From positions 1 through 36,968 of the IMG/VR virus record IMGVR_UViG_3300022929_000080: 36,968 nt of DNA; one strand, 5' to 3'. Made by a program: the position numbers and the translations under genes. The notes beneath the pieces are model-generated. The model did not search any database and was not told the DNA's origin. It was given only the letters and a program-made list of their open reading frames with translations. Of the stretch, positions 27,783-34,553 are shown piece after piece; position 1 is the stretch's first letter, and every line of letters starts with the position of its first letter. The stretch is from a virus.

Positions 27783-29687
27783 TTACTTTCTTGCTAAATT
27801 CCCGTTAGAATAACTTGATGTGTAGTATTCGTTGACAAATTTTGTTCCAGATATCTCATCGCCAGAAGCAATCACATCCCTTACCATATTTATTGTGCTT
27901 TTAGAAATGTCTAAACTGAGATATAAGTCTTTGAGTCCAACAACGTCGTTTGATTCTGGGAATGCCTGAATCTCAACAATTCCATTTGGACGATCTGTGG
28001 ATGTTATATTGATGGTTGTTAATATAACCTCACCCTTTAAGTAGTCTACAGTTCCTGATTCTTGTGCAACAACAACAATATTTCCATTCTCATCAAGTTT
28101 AACAATAGAAATAGTTCCAGTTGTAGTTCCACTAATCGGTGTGTCTGTAAGGAATACTGTAGAGTCTTCTCCAGTAATCTTAAATCCTGTAGACTTGATA
28201 TTAAATCCTTCAGAATTAATGTGGAATCTATTGCCAAAACACAACTCATACTGTGCAAACTGATTCAATGCTGCCTTCAAGTCTCTTCTTATAATCACTT
28301 TAGTAATATTGGAAGTAATAGCAGTATCAGTACTATCAATTACCTTTTGAAGTTTACTGTATTTGAATCTTCCACCAAACGCATTCAAGTCAATAGAATT
28401 AGAATATGCGGTTAAAGAGTTTGTGACTCTTGTTTTCAAGTCATTTGCACTCGATACTTGATTATAGTCATAGTAAACAGAACTATTCAATTCAACGTAA
28501 AGGACTTTGAGATCTACAATTTTCTGATTAATACCAGAAACAGAGTACTGTTTTAATTTGCTCAGGATGAGAGACTTGTTAAAATCAGATACAAATGTAC
28601 CATTCTTTGGTTTGATGCTAATTTGAACATTTCCAAACTCTGGTGGATCTAACTCTTCACCACCAACAACGGATACAGATTCGGTATCTGGATATATTCT
28701 CTTGATAATTGCCTCATAATCACGCCCTGTAACCGCCCTGTACTGTGATGAATACAGTCGAGGGGCATAATACTTGATTGAGTTGACTGTCTCAATCTGA
28801 GCGCCATTCTGGGACGCCTGGTTAGTGGTGATGGATACGGTTCCAGGTTGAATTATCTGTCCCGCAGCAGACTCCAGAGTTCCCGAGAAAGAGAAACTAG
28901 AGGCACCATTACCTTCTTCACCATCAGTGACGATGTAATTGACTGTAACCGTGTCTCCATCAGAGTCGGTACCGGTTCCTAATTTCTTACCAATAATTCC
29001 ATCACCAAAGATAATCTCATATTTCTCATCCTGAACCTCCTGGATGAGATAGATTCTAGAAGACGACTTTACTTCAAAGATATTCTCAGAGAGTGCATAC
29101 TCAATACCCAGTCCAGTGTCTCCTGCTTTTTTAATATAAACAGAAATCGTAGATGTATCAATGAAAGAGTTTTGTAAGATAAATCTCTGATCTAATGAGC
29201 CATCATAAGTAAATTGTTTTGTCAGGAACGTTCCCTGATAGACATCAATATTACTAAACGTCGCATCACCATCAACTACACTAGTGGTGATGTCTTCTGG
29301 TATCGCAAAGGTATATGTAGTGTCATTGGCACTACCTACGCACACTATGCCTGCCTTTAAGGTGACTGTGGGTGTTGATACACTTGGAGATACCGTGAAT
29401 GATATCTGTGCCTTAGAGGCGTTTCTGGAACGAGGTACATACCCAATATTCCTTGCCAGAGAAACAACGTTTTCTCTCAGTGTCGCAGAATCCAAGAAGG
29501 ATTCATTGACAATCATATTTGAGTTAAACGCGGTAATATAGGTGTTATATGCCAGCGTGTCAATTAATACCGAAAAGTTAGAACCTTCGAAATCAAAGTC
29601 CGTGAATGTAGAGTTAGCACGGAGATAATCTTTAATCGAAGTCTTTATCTGATCAAAGTCTAGGTTAGTATATTTTGTAAAAGGCAT
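27783..29687 (-). CDS. 6: Baseplate wedge protein gp6
   Basis: This 634-aa protein (T4 gp6 660 aa) begins MPFTKYTNLDFDQIKTSIKD, with NFSVLIDTLAYNTYITAFNS and LDSATLRENVVSLARNIGYV following. These are hallmark motifs of the gp6/baseplate J-like family. Further on, YRAVTGRDYEAIIKRIYPDT and VVGGEELDPPEFGNVQISIK are conserved. The C-terminus ends YYTSSYSNGNLARK. Gp6 forms the continuous ring (iris) that holds the wedges together and, with gp7 and gp53, the wedge core. The gene starts 1 base after the gp25 stop, preserving the T4 order 25-6-7-8. Confidence 0.93.
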   Translation of the reverse strand: MPFTKYTNLDFDQIKTSIKDYLRANSTFTDFDFEGSNFSVLIDTLAYNTYITAFNSNMIVNESFLDSATLRENVVSLARNIGYVPRSRNASKAQISFTVSPSVSTPTVTLKAGIVCVGSANDTTYTFAIPEDITTSVVDGDATFSNIDVYQGTFLTKQFTYDGSLDQRFILQNSFIDTSTISVYIKKAGDTGLGIEYALSENIFEVKSSSRIYLIQEVQDEKYEIIFGDGIIGKKLGTGTDSDGDTVTVNYIVTDGEEGNGASSFSFSGTLESAAGQIIQPGTVSITTNQASQNGAQIETVNSIKYYAPRLYSSQYRAVTGRDYEAIIKRIYPDTESVSVVGGEELDPPEFGNVQISIKPKNGTFVSDFNKSLILSKLKQYSVSGINQKIVDLKVLYVELNSSVYYDYNQVSSANDLKTRVTNSLTAYSNSIDLNAFGGRFKYSKLQKVIDSTDTAITSNITKVIIRRDLKAALNQFAQYELCFGNRFHINSEGFNIKSTGFKITGEDSTVFLTDTPISGTTTGTISIVKLDENGNIVVVAQESGTVDYLKGEVILTTINITSTDRPNGIVEIQAFPESNDVVGLKDLYLSLDISKSTINMVRDVIASGDEISGTKFVNEYYTSSYSNGNLARK

Positions 29688-29688
29688 T

Positions 29689-30090
29689 TTATCTCGTTGC
29701 CTCTAGGAGGAAGTTAAATTCTTGGGTTGGAAACTCTTGTCCTACAATATCAAATATGACTGTCACATTAAATGTATTGTCATCGGGTATTGGTTGCACT
29801 TCAACCACTACATTTTCTACCCTTTTTTCAAAGTTATCAATTGCAATTTCAATTTGTCCCTGAATAATGGAAGCAGTACCAAAATCAACAAATTCAAAGA
29901 GACTTCTTCTTACATCAGAACCCAACAAAGAGTTAAAAAACCTCTCTGTTGGGATTGTTTCCACAATATTTCTGACAGATCTACGAATCGCGTTCTCATT
30001 CTTTAAAATTTGCAGATCTTTCGTGACGGGATGAGGCTCAAAAGACAAATTAATGTCTTTAAATGCTCTGGATATCCTCTGTATCGCCAT
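29689..30090 (-). CDS. 25: Baseplate wedge protein gp25
   Basis: The 133-aa length matches T4 gp25 (132 aa). The sequence MAIQRISRAFKDINLSFEPH, then VTKDLQILKNENAIRRSVRN and IVETIPTERFFNSLLGSDVR, is the GPW/gp25 family pattern, whose conserved acidic/arginine residues mediate sheath initiation contacts at the baseplate. A small wedge protein, it links the hub-proximal wedge to the sheath. The gene is the first of the late block seen here and has a TATAAATA late-promoter motif 23 bases upstream of its ATG. Confidence 0.93.
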   Translation of the reverse strand: MAIQRISRAFKDINLSFEPHPVTKDLQILKNENAIRRSVRNIVETIPTERFFNSLLGSDVRRSLFEFVDFGTASIIQGQIEIAIDNFEKRVENVVVEVQPIPDDNTFNVTVIFDIVGQEFPTQEFNFLLEATR

Positions 30091-30112
30091 TAGGTAAAGA
30101 GTTTTATTGGAT

Positions 30113-30120
30113 TATTTATA
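30113..30120 (-). promoter_or_regulatory. T4-type late promoter TATAAATA upstream of gp25
   Basis: The minus strand reads TATAAATA in the 33-base gap between the 67-aa gene stop (30124) and the gp25 ATG (30090). It marks the start of the structural block and has no recognisable -35 partner, as expected for gp55-type late initiation. Confidence 0.68.
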
Positions 30121-30123
30121 TCC

Positions 30124-30327
30124 TCACTCTGAAATCTTACCATAGTATGGTTCTGTGCCATAATCCCAGTCATCATAGTCTTCATCATTACGAATTTTCT
30201 CATGAATTTCGTTTTGTTTGATGAAATCGTGCTTTTTTGGTGTCAAATCATCATTCGCAATTTCACGAAGCATCTTCTGATGTTGATGATTTGCCAAATT
30301 ATCTAAAAAATCGTGATTTGCCGTCAT
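30124..30327 (-). CDS. Small conserved acidic protein, 67 aa, unknown
   Basis: The product starts MTANHDFLDNLANHQHQKML and continues REIANDDLTPKKHDFIKQNE, then an acidic, Tyr-rich tail (DYDDWDYGTEPYYGKISE). It is predicted helical and soluble, without membrane segments. A strong Shine-Dalgarno (GGAGG) lies 5 bases before the ATG, and the ATG overlaps the upstream stop as ATGA. I recognise the type as a conserved cyanophage ORF near gp25 but know no function. Confidence 0.8.
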   Translation of the reverse strand: MTANHDFLDNLANHQHQKMLREIANDDLTPKKHDFIKQNEIHEKIRNDEDYDDWDYGTEPYYGKISE

Positions 30328-30998
30328 TTTTCCTCCGTTTCTTGGTTTTCTTTACGCTCTTTTGACGTTTTCCAGAAATATTCATCCTCTCTACCCATTC
30401 CAAGGCGTTCAAAACCACATTCAACGGAGTAATATTGGGTTGAAACCTTAAAATCAGGCATTTTTGGTTCTTCTGGAGTCAAACTATTGTCAAAAATACG
30501 CAATCTATTGTTTGGATAGAGTGCATATTGTCCATTTTCAAGTTCAATGAGGTTGTGTGATTTGTGTTCGGCGGGATTTTCACTCGTTGCCCAGTCCACG
30601 GCATCCGAATCTTGGTGATAGTTGTCAATCGTACAGACATAAGTGCCTTTTTGAATGCCAAAGTCCCGTGTATAACATTCAAAATCCATACTTCCGATGA
30701 ATTTTTTATCAATACTGACTACACCATAGTCCATACAGTTCCAAAACTGTAGGTTTGGTAAGTCCATGTCTGGTGTCGGTAGTTCTGGTTCCGAAAGGAA
30801 TGCGGATATTGGAAGTTTATCGTACATGGCAGCGTACTCTGGTAAGTACGTCTCAAAATAAAAAGCACGTCCAGGTATCGACTTAGCCGATATCCAGACG
30901 CCTTTTACAAATTCACCATGTCCGCTTTGATGATCCGTCAAATATTCCTTACGAACCCACACTTCCTGTGCTGGTAGGTTAGTGATTAAACAACTCAT
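30324..30998 (-). CDS. Conserved cyanophage protein, 224 aa, unknown
   Basis: The sequence begins MSCLITNLPAQEVWVRKEYL, then DHQSGHGEFVKGVWISAKSI and PGRAFYFETYLPEYAAMYDK. A conserved mid-section reads FWNCMDYGVVSIDKKFIGSM, and a later one LENGQYALYPNNRLRIFDNS. The C-terminal 30 residues are highly charged. I know close relatives only as conserved hypothetical proteins of cyanomyoviruses upstream of gp25. The Trp/Tyr-rich alpha/beta composition suggests a globular soluble protein. Its stop overlaps the next ATG (ATGA), so it forms a coupled pair with the 67-aa gene. Function unassigned. Confidence 0.85.
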   Translation of the reverse strand: MSCLITNLPAQEVWVRKEYLTDHQSGHGEFVKGVWISAKSIPGRAFYFETYLPEYAAMYDKLPISAFLSEPELPTPDMDLPNLQFWNCMDYGVVSIDKKFIGSMDFECYTRDFGIQKGTYVCTIDNYHQDSDAVDWATSENPAEHKSHNLIELENGQYALYPNNRLRIFDNSLTPEEPKMPDFKVSTQYYSVECGFERLGMGREDEYFWKTSKERKENQETEEK

Positions 30999-31020
30999 AA
31001 TAATGACGTGACTGTTCTAT

Positions 31021-31155
31021 TTAACCCTTACCCTGCCCACGGTATTTTTTTGGAGCCTTATTGCGAGAAGTCGCGGCGCACTTCGTGTGCTTTCCTGCAC
31101 CCTGACGAGATTTTTTTGGAATACCTTCAATGTATCCACCACCTTTCTTGATCAT
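31021..31155 (-). CDS. Very basic 44-aa conserved phage protein
   Basis: A short frame reads MIKKGGGYIEGIPKKSRQGA, then GKHTKCAATSRNKAPKKYRG and QGKG-stop. About one third of the residues are Lys or Arg and many are Gly, with no hydrophobic core, so it is likely nucleic-acid or ribosome associated (inference). An AGGA Shine-Dalgarno lies about 9 bases upstream, at the end of the preceding gene. I recall near-identical short proteins in other cyanomyoviruses. It is easily missed by gene callers because of its size. Confidence 0.75.
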   Translation of the reverse strand: MIKKGGGYIEGIPKKSRQGAGKHTKCAATSRNKAPKKYRGQGKG

Positions 31156-31157
31156 AA

Positions 31158-31316
31158 TTAAGTCCTAATAATACGTGTTTCTAATTCCTTGGGGTTTGGA
31201 GAACCCGTCTGATAGTATTCTATCGACAGGTCTTCCATTCTATTGAAGTACTCCTCCTTTGTCAAGTTAGAGTACAGTCTCTGATTCCTATACCAGATTG
31301 TATAAGAGTCAGCCAT
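31158..31316 (-). CDS. Small conserved protein, 52 aa, unknown
   Basis: I start this gene at the ATG at 31316, which is 1 base after the glycosyltransferase stop; an upstream in-frame start at 31394 would overlap that gene by 77 bases. The product reads MADSYTIWYRNQRLYSNLTK, then EEYFNRMEDLSIEYYQTGSP, ending ETRIIRT. It is probably a small helical protein. The pattern YxNLTxEEYFxxMEDLSxEYYxTG is familiar from cyanophage genomes. No function is known. It is in the same transcription unit as the glycosyltransferase. Confidence 0.75.
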   Translation of the reverse strand: MADSYTIWYRNQRLYSNLTKEEYFNRMEDLSIEYYQTGSPNPKELETRIIRT

Positions 31317-31317
31317 C

Positions 31318-32076
31318 TTAGATAACCCTTGTCTTCTCGTGTCCGACTCTGATACGAGGATCGCACCAGATTTCAAAGCCAGCTTCTTTTGCATCGAGAC
31401 AGAAACTTACATCCTCTCCACACATATCCTGAACCTCACCAGATTCGAAGACTTGCATCTTTGGTGCAAACCATGGATACTTCATCTCGGAGTGTTCAAA
31501 GACACCGTGCTTGATGAGCAACCAACCGAATCCTGCATAGTCAACGGTGAATGGTTTACGACGCTTGGAGATGCTTTCAATCGTTTCGTGATTCATAACA
31601 CCACCATTATTACGGAAGTCATCTTCTTCCATCCAGTGTGCAACACTCGTGGTTTTGCCATCTTCCGTACAATACCAACCACTTGCAATATCCTGATCCA
31701 TCAAAACCAATTGCCAGAACTTTTCGGTATTGAATACGATATCACTATCAATCCACAACTGATAATCATAATTCAATTTGCCGTCCCAGGGAATCTGATC
31801 GGGACCTCGCAGTACATTCGCACCAAGACACTTACATCTTGCGAAGTTTACCATTGATGAATAATCTTGCGAGATTTGAATGCTTCCACCATTCTGCACA
31901 ATATCAAAACACAATTGCACAAAACTTTTCAGATAGGTATATGAGACACCTCTACCAGGAAGACAGAATACGATGGTTTTTCCACGAATCATCTGCTTCG
32001 CTTTATCATAGTCCCACTCTGCGGTACTTTGTCGTGCTGTGGGCGCCTTTGCCTTTACAGTAAATCCTTTAGCCAT
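31318..32076 (-). CDS. GT-A type (family 2-like) glycosyltransferase
   Basis: The 252-aa protein has a single GT-A catalytic domain. After MAKGFTVKAKAPTARQSTAE come GKTIVFCLPGRGVSYTYLKS and, near residue 107, the metal-binding DxD motif in LWIDSDIVF. GFGWLLIKHGVF follows the mid-section, and the acceptor/catalytic region near 217 reads GEDVSFCLDAKEAGFEIWCD, ending with RVGHEK; H246 is the likely extra metal ligand. Such enzymes transfer a sugar from a nucleotide-sugar, here perhaps onto virion protein, phage DNA base or host surface glycan; the acceptor cannot be told from sequence. It has no membrane segment. A near-consensus sigma70 promoter lies directly upstream. Confidence 0.8.
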   Translation of the reverse strand: MAKGFTVKAKAPTARQSTAEWDYDKAKQMIRGKTIVFCLPGRGVSYTYLKSFVQLCFDIVQNGGSIQISQDYSSMVNFARCKCLGANVLRGPDQIPWDGKLNYDYQLWIDSDIVFNTEKFWQLVLMDQDIASGWYCTEDGKTTSVAHWMEEDDFRNNGGVMNHETIESISKRRKPFTVDYAGFGWLLIKHGVFEHSEMKYPWFAPKMQVFESGEVQDMCGEDVSFCLDAKEAGFEIWCDPRIRVGHEKTRVI

Positions 32077-32080
32077 AAGA

Positions 32081-32094
32081 AAGTAACGTTACTT
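32081..32094. promoter_or_regulatory. Perfect 14-bp palindrome at predicted start of transcription
   Basis: AAGTAACGTTACTT is its own reverse complement. It lies between the -10 box (32099-32104) and the ATG at 32076, over the predicted start site. It could be a repressor operator or a structured 5' end. The leader has no clear Shine-Dalgarno. Confidence 0.45.
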
Positions 32095-32098
32095 CAAT

Positions 32099-32127
32099 AT
32101 CATAACACTGTATCTATATCCTGTCAA
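32099..32127 (-). promoter_or_regulatory. Near-consensus sigma70 promoter for the glycosyltransferase unit
   Basis: On the minus strand, TTGACA (6/6) is followed by exactly 17 bases and then TATGAT (5/6). The predicted start is near 32092, about 16 bases before the ATG. This is the best host-type promoter in the window and suggests early, host-polymerase-driven expression of the genes from 32076 to 30124. Confidence 0.75.
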
Positions 32128-32158
32128 TCACTCCGTTCTTGTGCATCAATCGCTGCGC

Positions 32159-32332
32159 TCAGTCTGCAACCTCCGTAATTATTATAGAGTCTCTGTCCAA
32201 TACCATGTTCACGGTGGTTCCTTCGTACCATCCGTTCTCGTCACATATCCATTCTGGTATTATAAGATAATGTTCTCCAGTTACTGGATCAATCTCTACA
32301 GTCGTAAAATTTTCCTCCGGATTTTTTTGCAT
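32159..32332 (-). CDS. Small AbrB-like protein, 57 aa
   Basis: The frame reads MQKNPEENFTTVEIDPVTGE, then HYLIIPEWICDENGWYEGTT and VNMVLDRDSIIITEVAD-stop. The pattern (strand, IPEWICDENGWYEGT, strand, D-x-D, IIITE) is that of a SpoVT/AbrB swapped-hairpin domain as in small antitoxins and regulators. It has no attached effector domain. GGAGGAAAA occurs inside codons 5-9, so a later non-ATG start cannot be ruled out. It may be a DNA-binding regulator of early genes (inference). Confidence 0.62.
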   Translation of the reverse strand: MQKNPEENFTTVEIDPVTGEHYLIIPEWICDENGWYEGTTVNMVLDRDSIIITEVAD

Positions 32333-32444
32333 CAGTGTGTTTTCGTCGCTTGATTTTATATAGAAATATTATGTGTTTGGGTAACACTTTGTAGGTTAGG
32401 GTAGTTAGGCGTTTTTATATACGGGGGGCGACACGCGACGGTAT

Positions 32445-32468
32445 AAAAAAGGGGGCACAAACGCCCCC
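32445..32468 (-). terminator. Rho-independent terminator after the nuclease-like gene
   Basis: On the minus strand a 6-bp GC stem (GGGGGC/GCCCCC, loop GTTTGT) is followed by TTTTTT. It lies 34 bases past the stop of the 216-aa gene (32502), an excellent intrinsic terminator. Confidence 0.88.
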
Positions 32469-32501
32469 ACTGCTGTATCACGAACGAACGGGCACTAACT
32501 G

Positions 32502-33152
32502 TTACACAGTGGCAGGCAGTTTAGTGAACCCAACCCAGGTGCGGTTTGGTTTGATTTCCCCGTACACACAAGCATCCTCACAGACGGACACTTTGGAGAC
32601 AGGGAATTTCAAACTGGTGCGGGAGTTGTTATCACTGTGAGCGCCAATCGACTCACCGACGACATCAGTGAAGACACAGACATTAAGCGCTTCAATGAAA
32701 CATCCAGTTTCTAGGATTTCATCCAGAGACTTATCCTTAACTGGCGTCCACAGAACCTGTACCAAATTCAACGATTTCTTCTCTTTAGGAGAATGCGTTG
32801 CGCCTTGGATATGTGTACCCTGTCCCGTCTTAATTTCCCACGCTTGGATGTCATCACCGACGATTTCGATAAAGTCACCAGCGCTGGAAAACTTGGGAAG
32901 GACGGATGCACCGAGTTCCTGCAACTTGAAGGGCAGATACAGTTCGAACAGTTTGCCGAACGATACACCTAAGTCAACAAAGAACTCCGATTTGGATTCA
33001 TTACTCCAGTACTGATTAACCAGTTGATTGAGAGTCAAATGAGAACCCAACTTTTTCCAGAAACGAATAATCCGATCCTGCAGCAGTTCTTCATTCATAT
33101 CACTGATAATCTCAGAGATGTTATCAGCGATGAGAGTTTTGATTTGAGTCAT
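32502..33152 (-). CDS. PD-(D/E)XK nuclease-like protein, 216 aa
   Basis: An N-terminal helical part (MTQIKTLIADNISEIISDMN) is followed by a helix with GKLFELYLPFKLQELGA (E70). The catalytic pattern then appears: SSAGDFIEI (D93), a 12-residue gap, and WEIKTGQGTHIQGATHS with E106-I-K108. This E...D...ExK arrangement is the restriction-endonuclease fold of type II enzymes and related nucleases. Such an enzyme would cut DNA with Mg2+; a role in host DNA breakdown, recombination or inter-phage exclusion is possible. No methyltransferase partner is visible in the window. The C-terminal part (FTDVVGESIGAHSDNNSRTS) is unassigned. It is followed by a strong terminator, so it is a discrete unit. Confidence 0.68.
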   Translation of the reverse strand: MTQIKTLIADNISEIISDMNEELLQDRIIRFWKKLGSHLTLNQLVNQYWSNESKSEFFVDLGVSFGKLFELYLPFKLQELGASVLPKFSSAGDFIEIVGDDIQAWEIKTGQGTHIQGATHSPKEKKSLNLVQVLWTPVKDKSLDEILETGCFIEALNVCVFTDVVGESIGAHSDNNSRTSLKFPVSKVSVCEDACVYGEIKPNRTWVGFTKLPATV

Positions 33153-33226
33153 TTTAGTGTGTCTTTGTTAGGGTAGACAAATGAGTGGGCGTCTTTAGGG
33201 CGCGTCCCGTTCCCTGTCCTATCCTA

Positions 33227-33472
33227 TCACAGTTCCTCGAAAAGCGCACCCATCTCAGCGGCGTCGATGGCGGGGTCATCCCAACGGACGCCATCGCCTG
33301 TCTCACCGATGAACCGACCAACCACACCGTCCGTCATGCATCGCACGAACTTGACCCAGGGGTTCTCACCCTCAGCGAACTCCACACATGCCTTAGCAGT
33401 GTTGTAGAGGAATTCGTCGTTTCCGATCCAGAGGGCGGCGTTCCAGGTTTCGTAGTTTGCCCAACCGTTCAT
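33227..33472 (-). CDS. Conserved cyanobacterial/cyanophage protein, 81 aa (DUF7249-like)
   Basis: I start at the ATG at 33472: MNGWANYETWNAALWIGNDE is the conserved beginning, while the 29 residues of an upstream extension look non-coding. The remainder (LYNTAKACVEFAEGENPWVK, TGDGVRWDDPAIDAAEMGAL) matches a small family I recall from cyanobacteria and their phages and associate with DUF7249. Trp-rich helices and the TxDGVRWxD motif are the signature. The function is unknown. A TATACT box lies at 33501-33506 upstream, without a good -35. Confidence 0.78.
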   Translation of the reverse strand: MNGWANYETWNAALWIGNDEFLYNTAKACVEFAEGENPWVKFVRCMTDGVVGRFIGETGDGVRWDDPAIDAAEMGALFEEL

Positions 33473-33578
33473 GGTCTGTCGTTTCGTTTGAACTGAAGTC
33501 AGTATAAGGGGCAGAGGGGGTGCTATTGGGGAATGAGTGGACAGCACGCTCATTGGCACACGGGCGGCCGAAAGTTAG

Positions 33579-33607
33579 TTATACAAACTCTCAAGGAGTT
33601 TGTATAA
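33579..33607. repeat. 12-bp inverted repeat spanning a stop codon
   Basis: TTATACAAACTC pairs perfectly with GAGTTTGTATAA across a 5-base loop. The hairpin includes the TGA stop (33591-33593) of the 302-aa gene. No T-run follows on the minus strand, so it is not a classic terminator; it may protect or delimit the mRNA 3' end. Confidence 0.75.
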
Positions 33608-34499
33608 ACTTTTGGTTGTTGAAGTTAGCATAACTGAAACGCTCACGATTCACCAGTTTCATTGTACCGAACTCATTGGAGTAAACATAACCTTCTCCGG
33701 AGATTTCATCCTGTCCGATGTATGCTTTAGGTCCGTTATTACGGCACATAAAGAGTGCATCATCCTTGATTGATTGCACCAGTTTCCAGAACGAAATTAG
33801 ACTCCAATCACAGTCGAATGCAGTATCTGAGATGGGGGTATTTTCACGGATGCACTTATTCAATGCTTGCTTAATTTTCTGTGCTTTCTTCTCATCGACA
33901 AACTTAACAGTCTGTGCAATTATCTTTGCAAACTTAATCGGTTCGGATACATCAAACCCACCAGCACAAACATCATACGAACCACTGAAGATATATGCCT
34001 TCGGTTTCACAAACTTGACGTAGGGAGTGTCAGTAATGATGAACTTCATAGGGTGCGCTACAGCATCACGCAGGTCAGATTCTGCGGTGTAAACTGTATG
34101 CGGAGCGACAATGATTTCCTCTTGAATTACTTCATCAAAGCGGTACGTGATTGTGTTGGGAGAATATTCCTGAGATCCACCGAAACCGATAAAATCCCCC
34201 TGGAAAATGCTGTCTGTATGAGGCAACCAATCAAGACAAGCGTGCAGAATGTTTGCAACTTCGCCCACGTGGTTTTGATCGATTTCTTCATGAGAATGAT
34301 TGATTTTGATTTTTACTTTGTTGAACACACTTTTAGTGCCAACGAAGAACTTACCGTTCGCAGGGTTTGTGCCCCAAACTATAGCGGGCGCACCGTCAAT
34401 TTTCAGGGAAAGATTACCCTCTGCCACGAACCAATCAAGGGCGCTCAAATCACCGGAAAGGATGGTGTCTTCGGGATGTTCGATGTGGGTGTTTTTCAT
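33591..34499 (-). CDS. Ligase-superfamily nucleotidyltransferase (DUF6267-like), 302 aa
   Basis: Motif I of covalent nucleotidyltransferases is present near the N-terminus: LSLKIDGAPAIVWG, with K33-x-D35-G36 as the candidate nucleotide-accepting lysine. FFVGTKSVFNK (residues 51-61) follows. A motif III-like SIFQGDFIGF comes next, then near the C-terminus EGYVYSNEFGTMKLVNRERF, in which EGYVY fits motif IV and MKLVN motif V. The pattern agrees with a phage family I know as DUF6267, which includes HPEDTIL near the start as here. No OB-fold domain is obvious, so it could be a minimal RNA/DNA ligase, an adenylyltransferase or an end-modifying enzyme. TATAAT is 6 bases before the ATG. Confidence 0.72.
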   Translation of the reverse strand: MKNTHIEHPEDTILSGDLSALDWFVAEGNLSLKIDGAPAIVWGTNPANGKFFVGTKSVFNKVKIKINHSHEEIDQNHVGEVANILHACLDWLPHTDSIFQGDFIGFGGSQEYSPNTITYRFDEVIQEEIIVAPHTVYTAESDLRDAVAHPMKFIITDTPYVKFVKPKAYIFSGSYDVCAGGFDVSEPIKFAKIIAQTVKFVDEKKAQKIKQALNKCIRENTPISDTAFDCDWSLISFWKLVQSIKDDALFMCRNNGPKAYIGQDEISGEGYVYSNEFGTMKLVNRERFSYANFNNQKFIQTP

Positions 34500-34505
34500 A
34501 TCCGG

Positions 34506-34537
34506 ATTATAGGGACAAAAAAGCGCCCTGTGGAGGG
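34506..34537 (-). promoter_or_regulatory. Candidate leaderless promoter for the ligase-like gene, inside a terminator
   Basis: On the minus strand TATAAT is followed by 6 bases and the ATG (34499). A -35-like TCCACA (4/6) lies 17 bases upstream, in the loop and stem of the preceding terminator. Transcription would begin at or beside the A of the start codon, giving a leaderless message. The -35 is weak, so this is tentative. Confidence 0.42.
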
Positions 34538-34542
34538 CGCTT
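34515..34542 (-). terminator. Rho-independent terminator after the 115-aa gene
   Basis: A perfect 9-bp stem (AAGCGCCCT/AGGGCGCTT, 4-base loop) is followed on the minus strand by TTTTTTGT. It is 12 bases after the stop of the gene at 34554-34901. Confidence 0.9.
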
Positions 34543-34553
34543 GTGACGGTTCC

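Noticed and set aside
31158-31394. Longer 78-aa version of the 52-aa gene
   Set aside because: It would overlap the end of the glycosyltransferase gene by 77 bases; the ATG at 31316 follows that stop by one base.
32373-32387. GTGTT-N5-AACAC dyad upstream of the AbrB-like gene
   Set aside because: Only 5-bp arms and no second copy nearby; expected by chance at this length.
33227-33559. Longer 110-aa version of the DUF7249-like gene
   Set aside because: The extra 29 residues are Pro/Ser/Thr-rich without family resemblance, and the conserved family start MNGWANYETW is at 33472.
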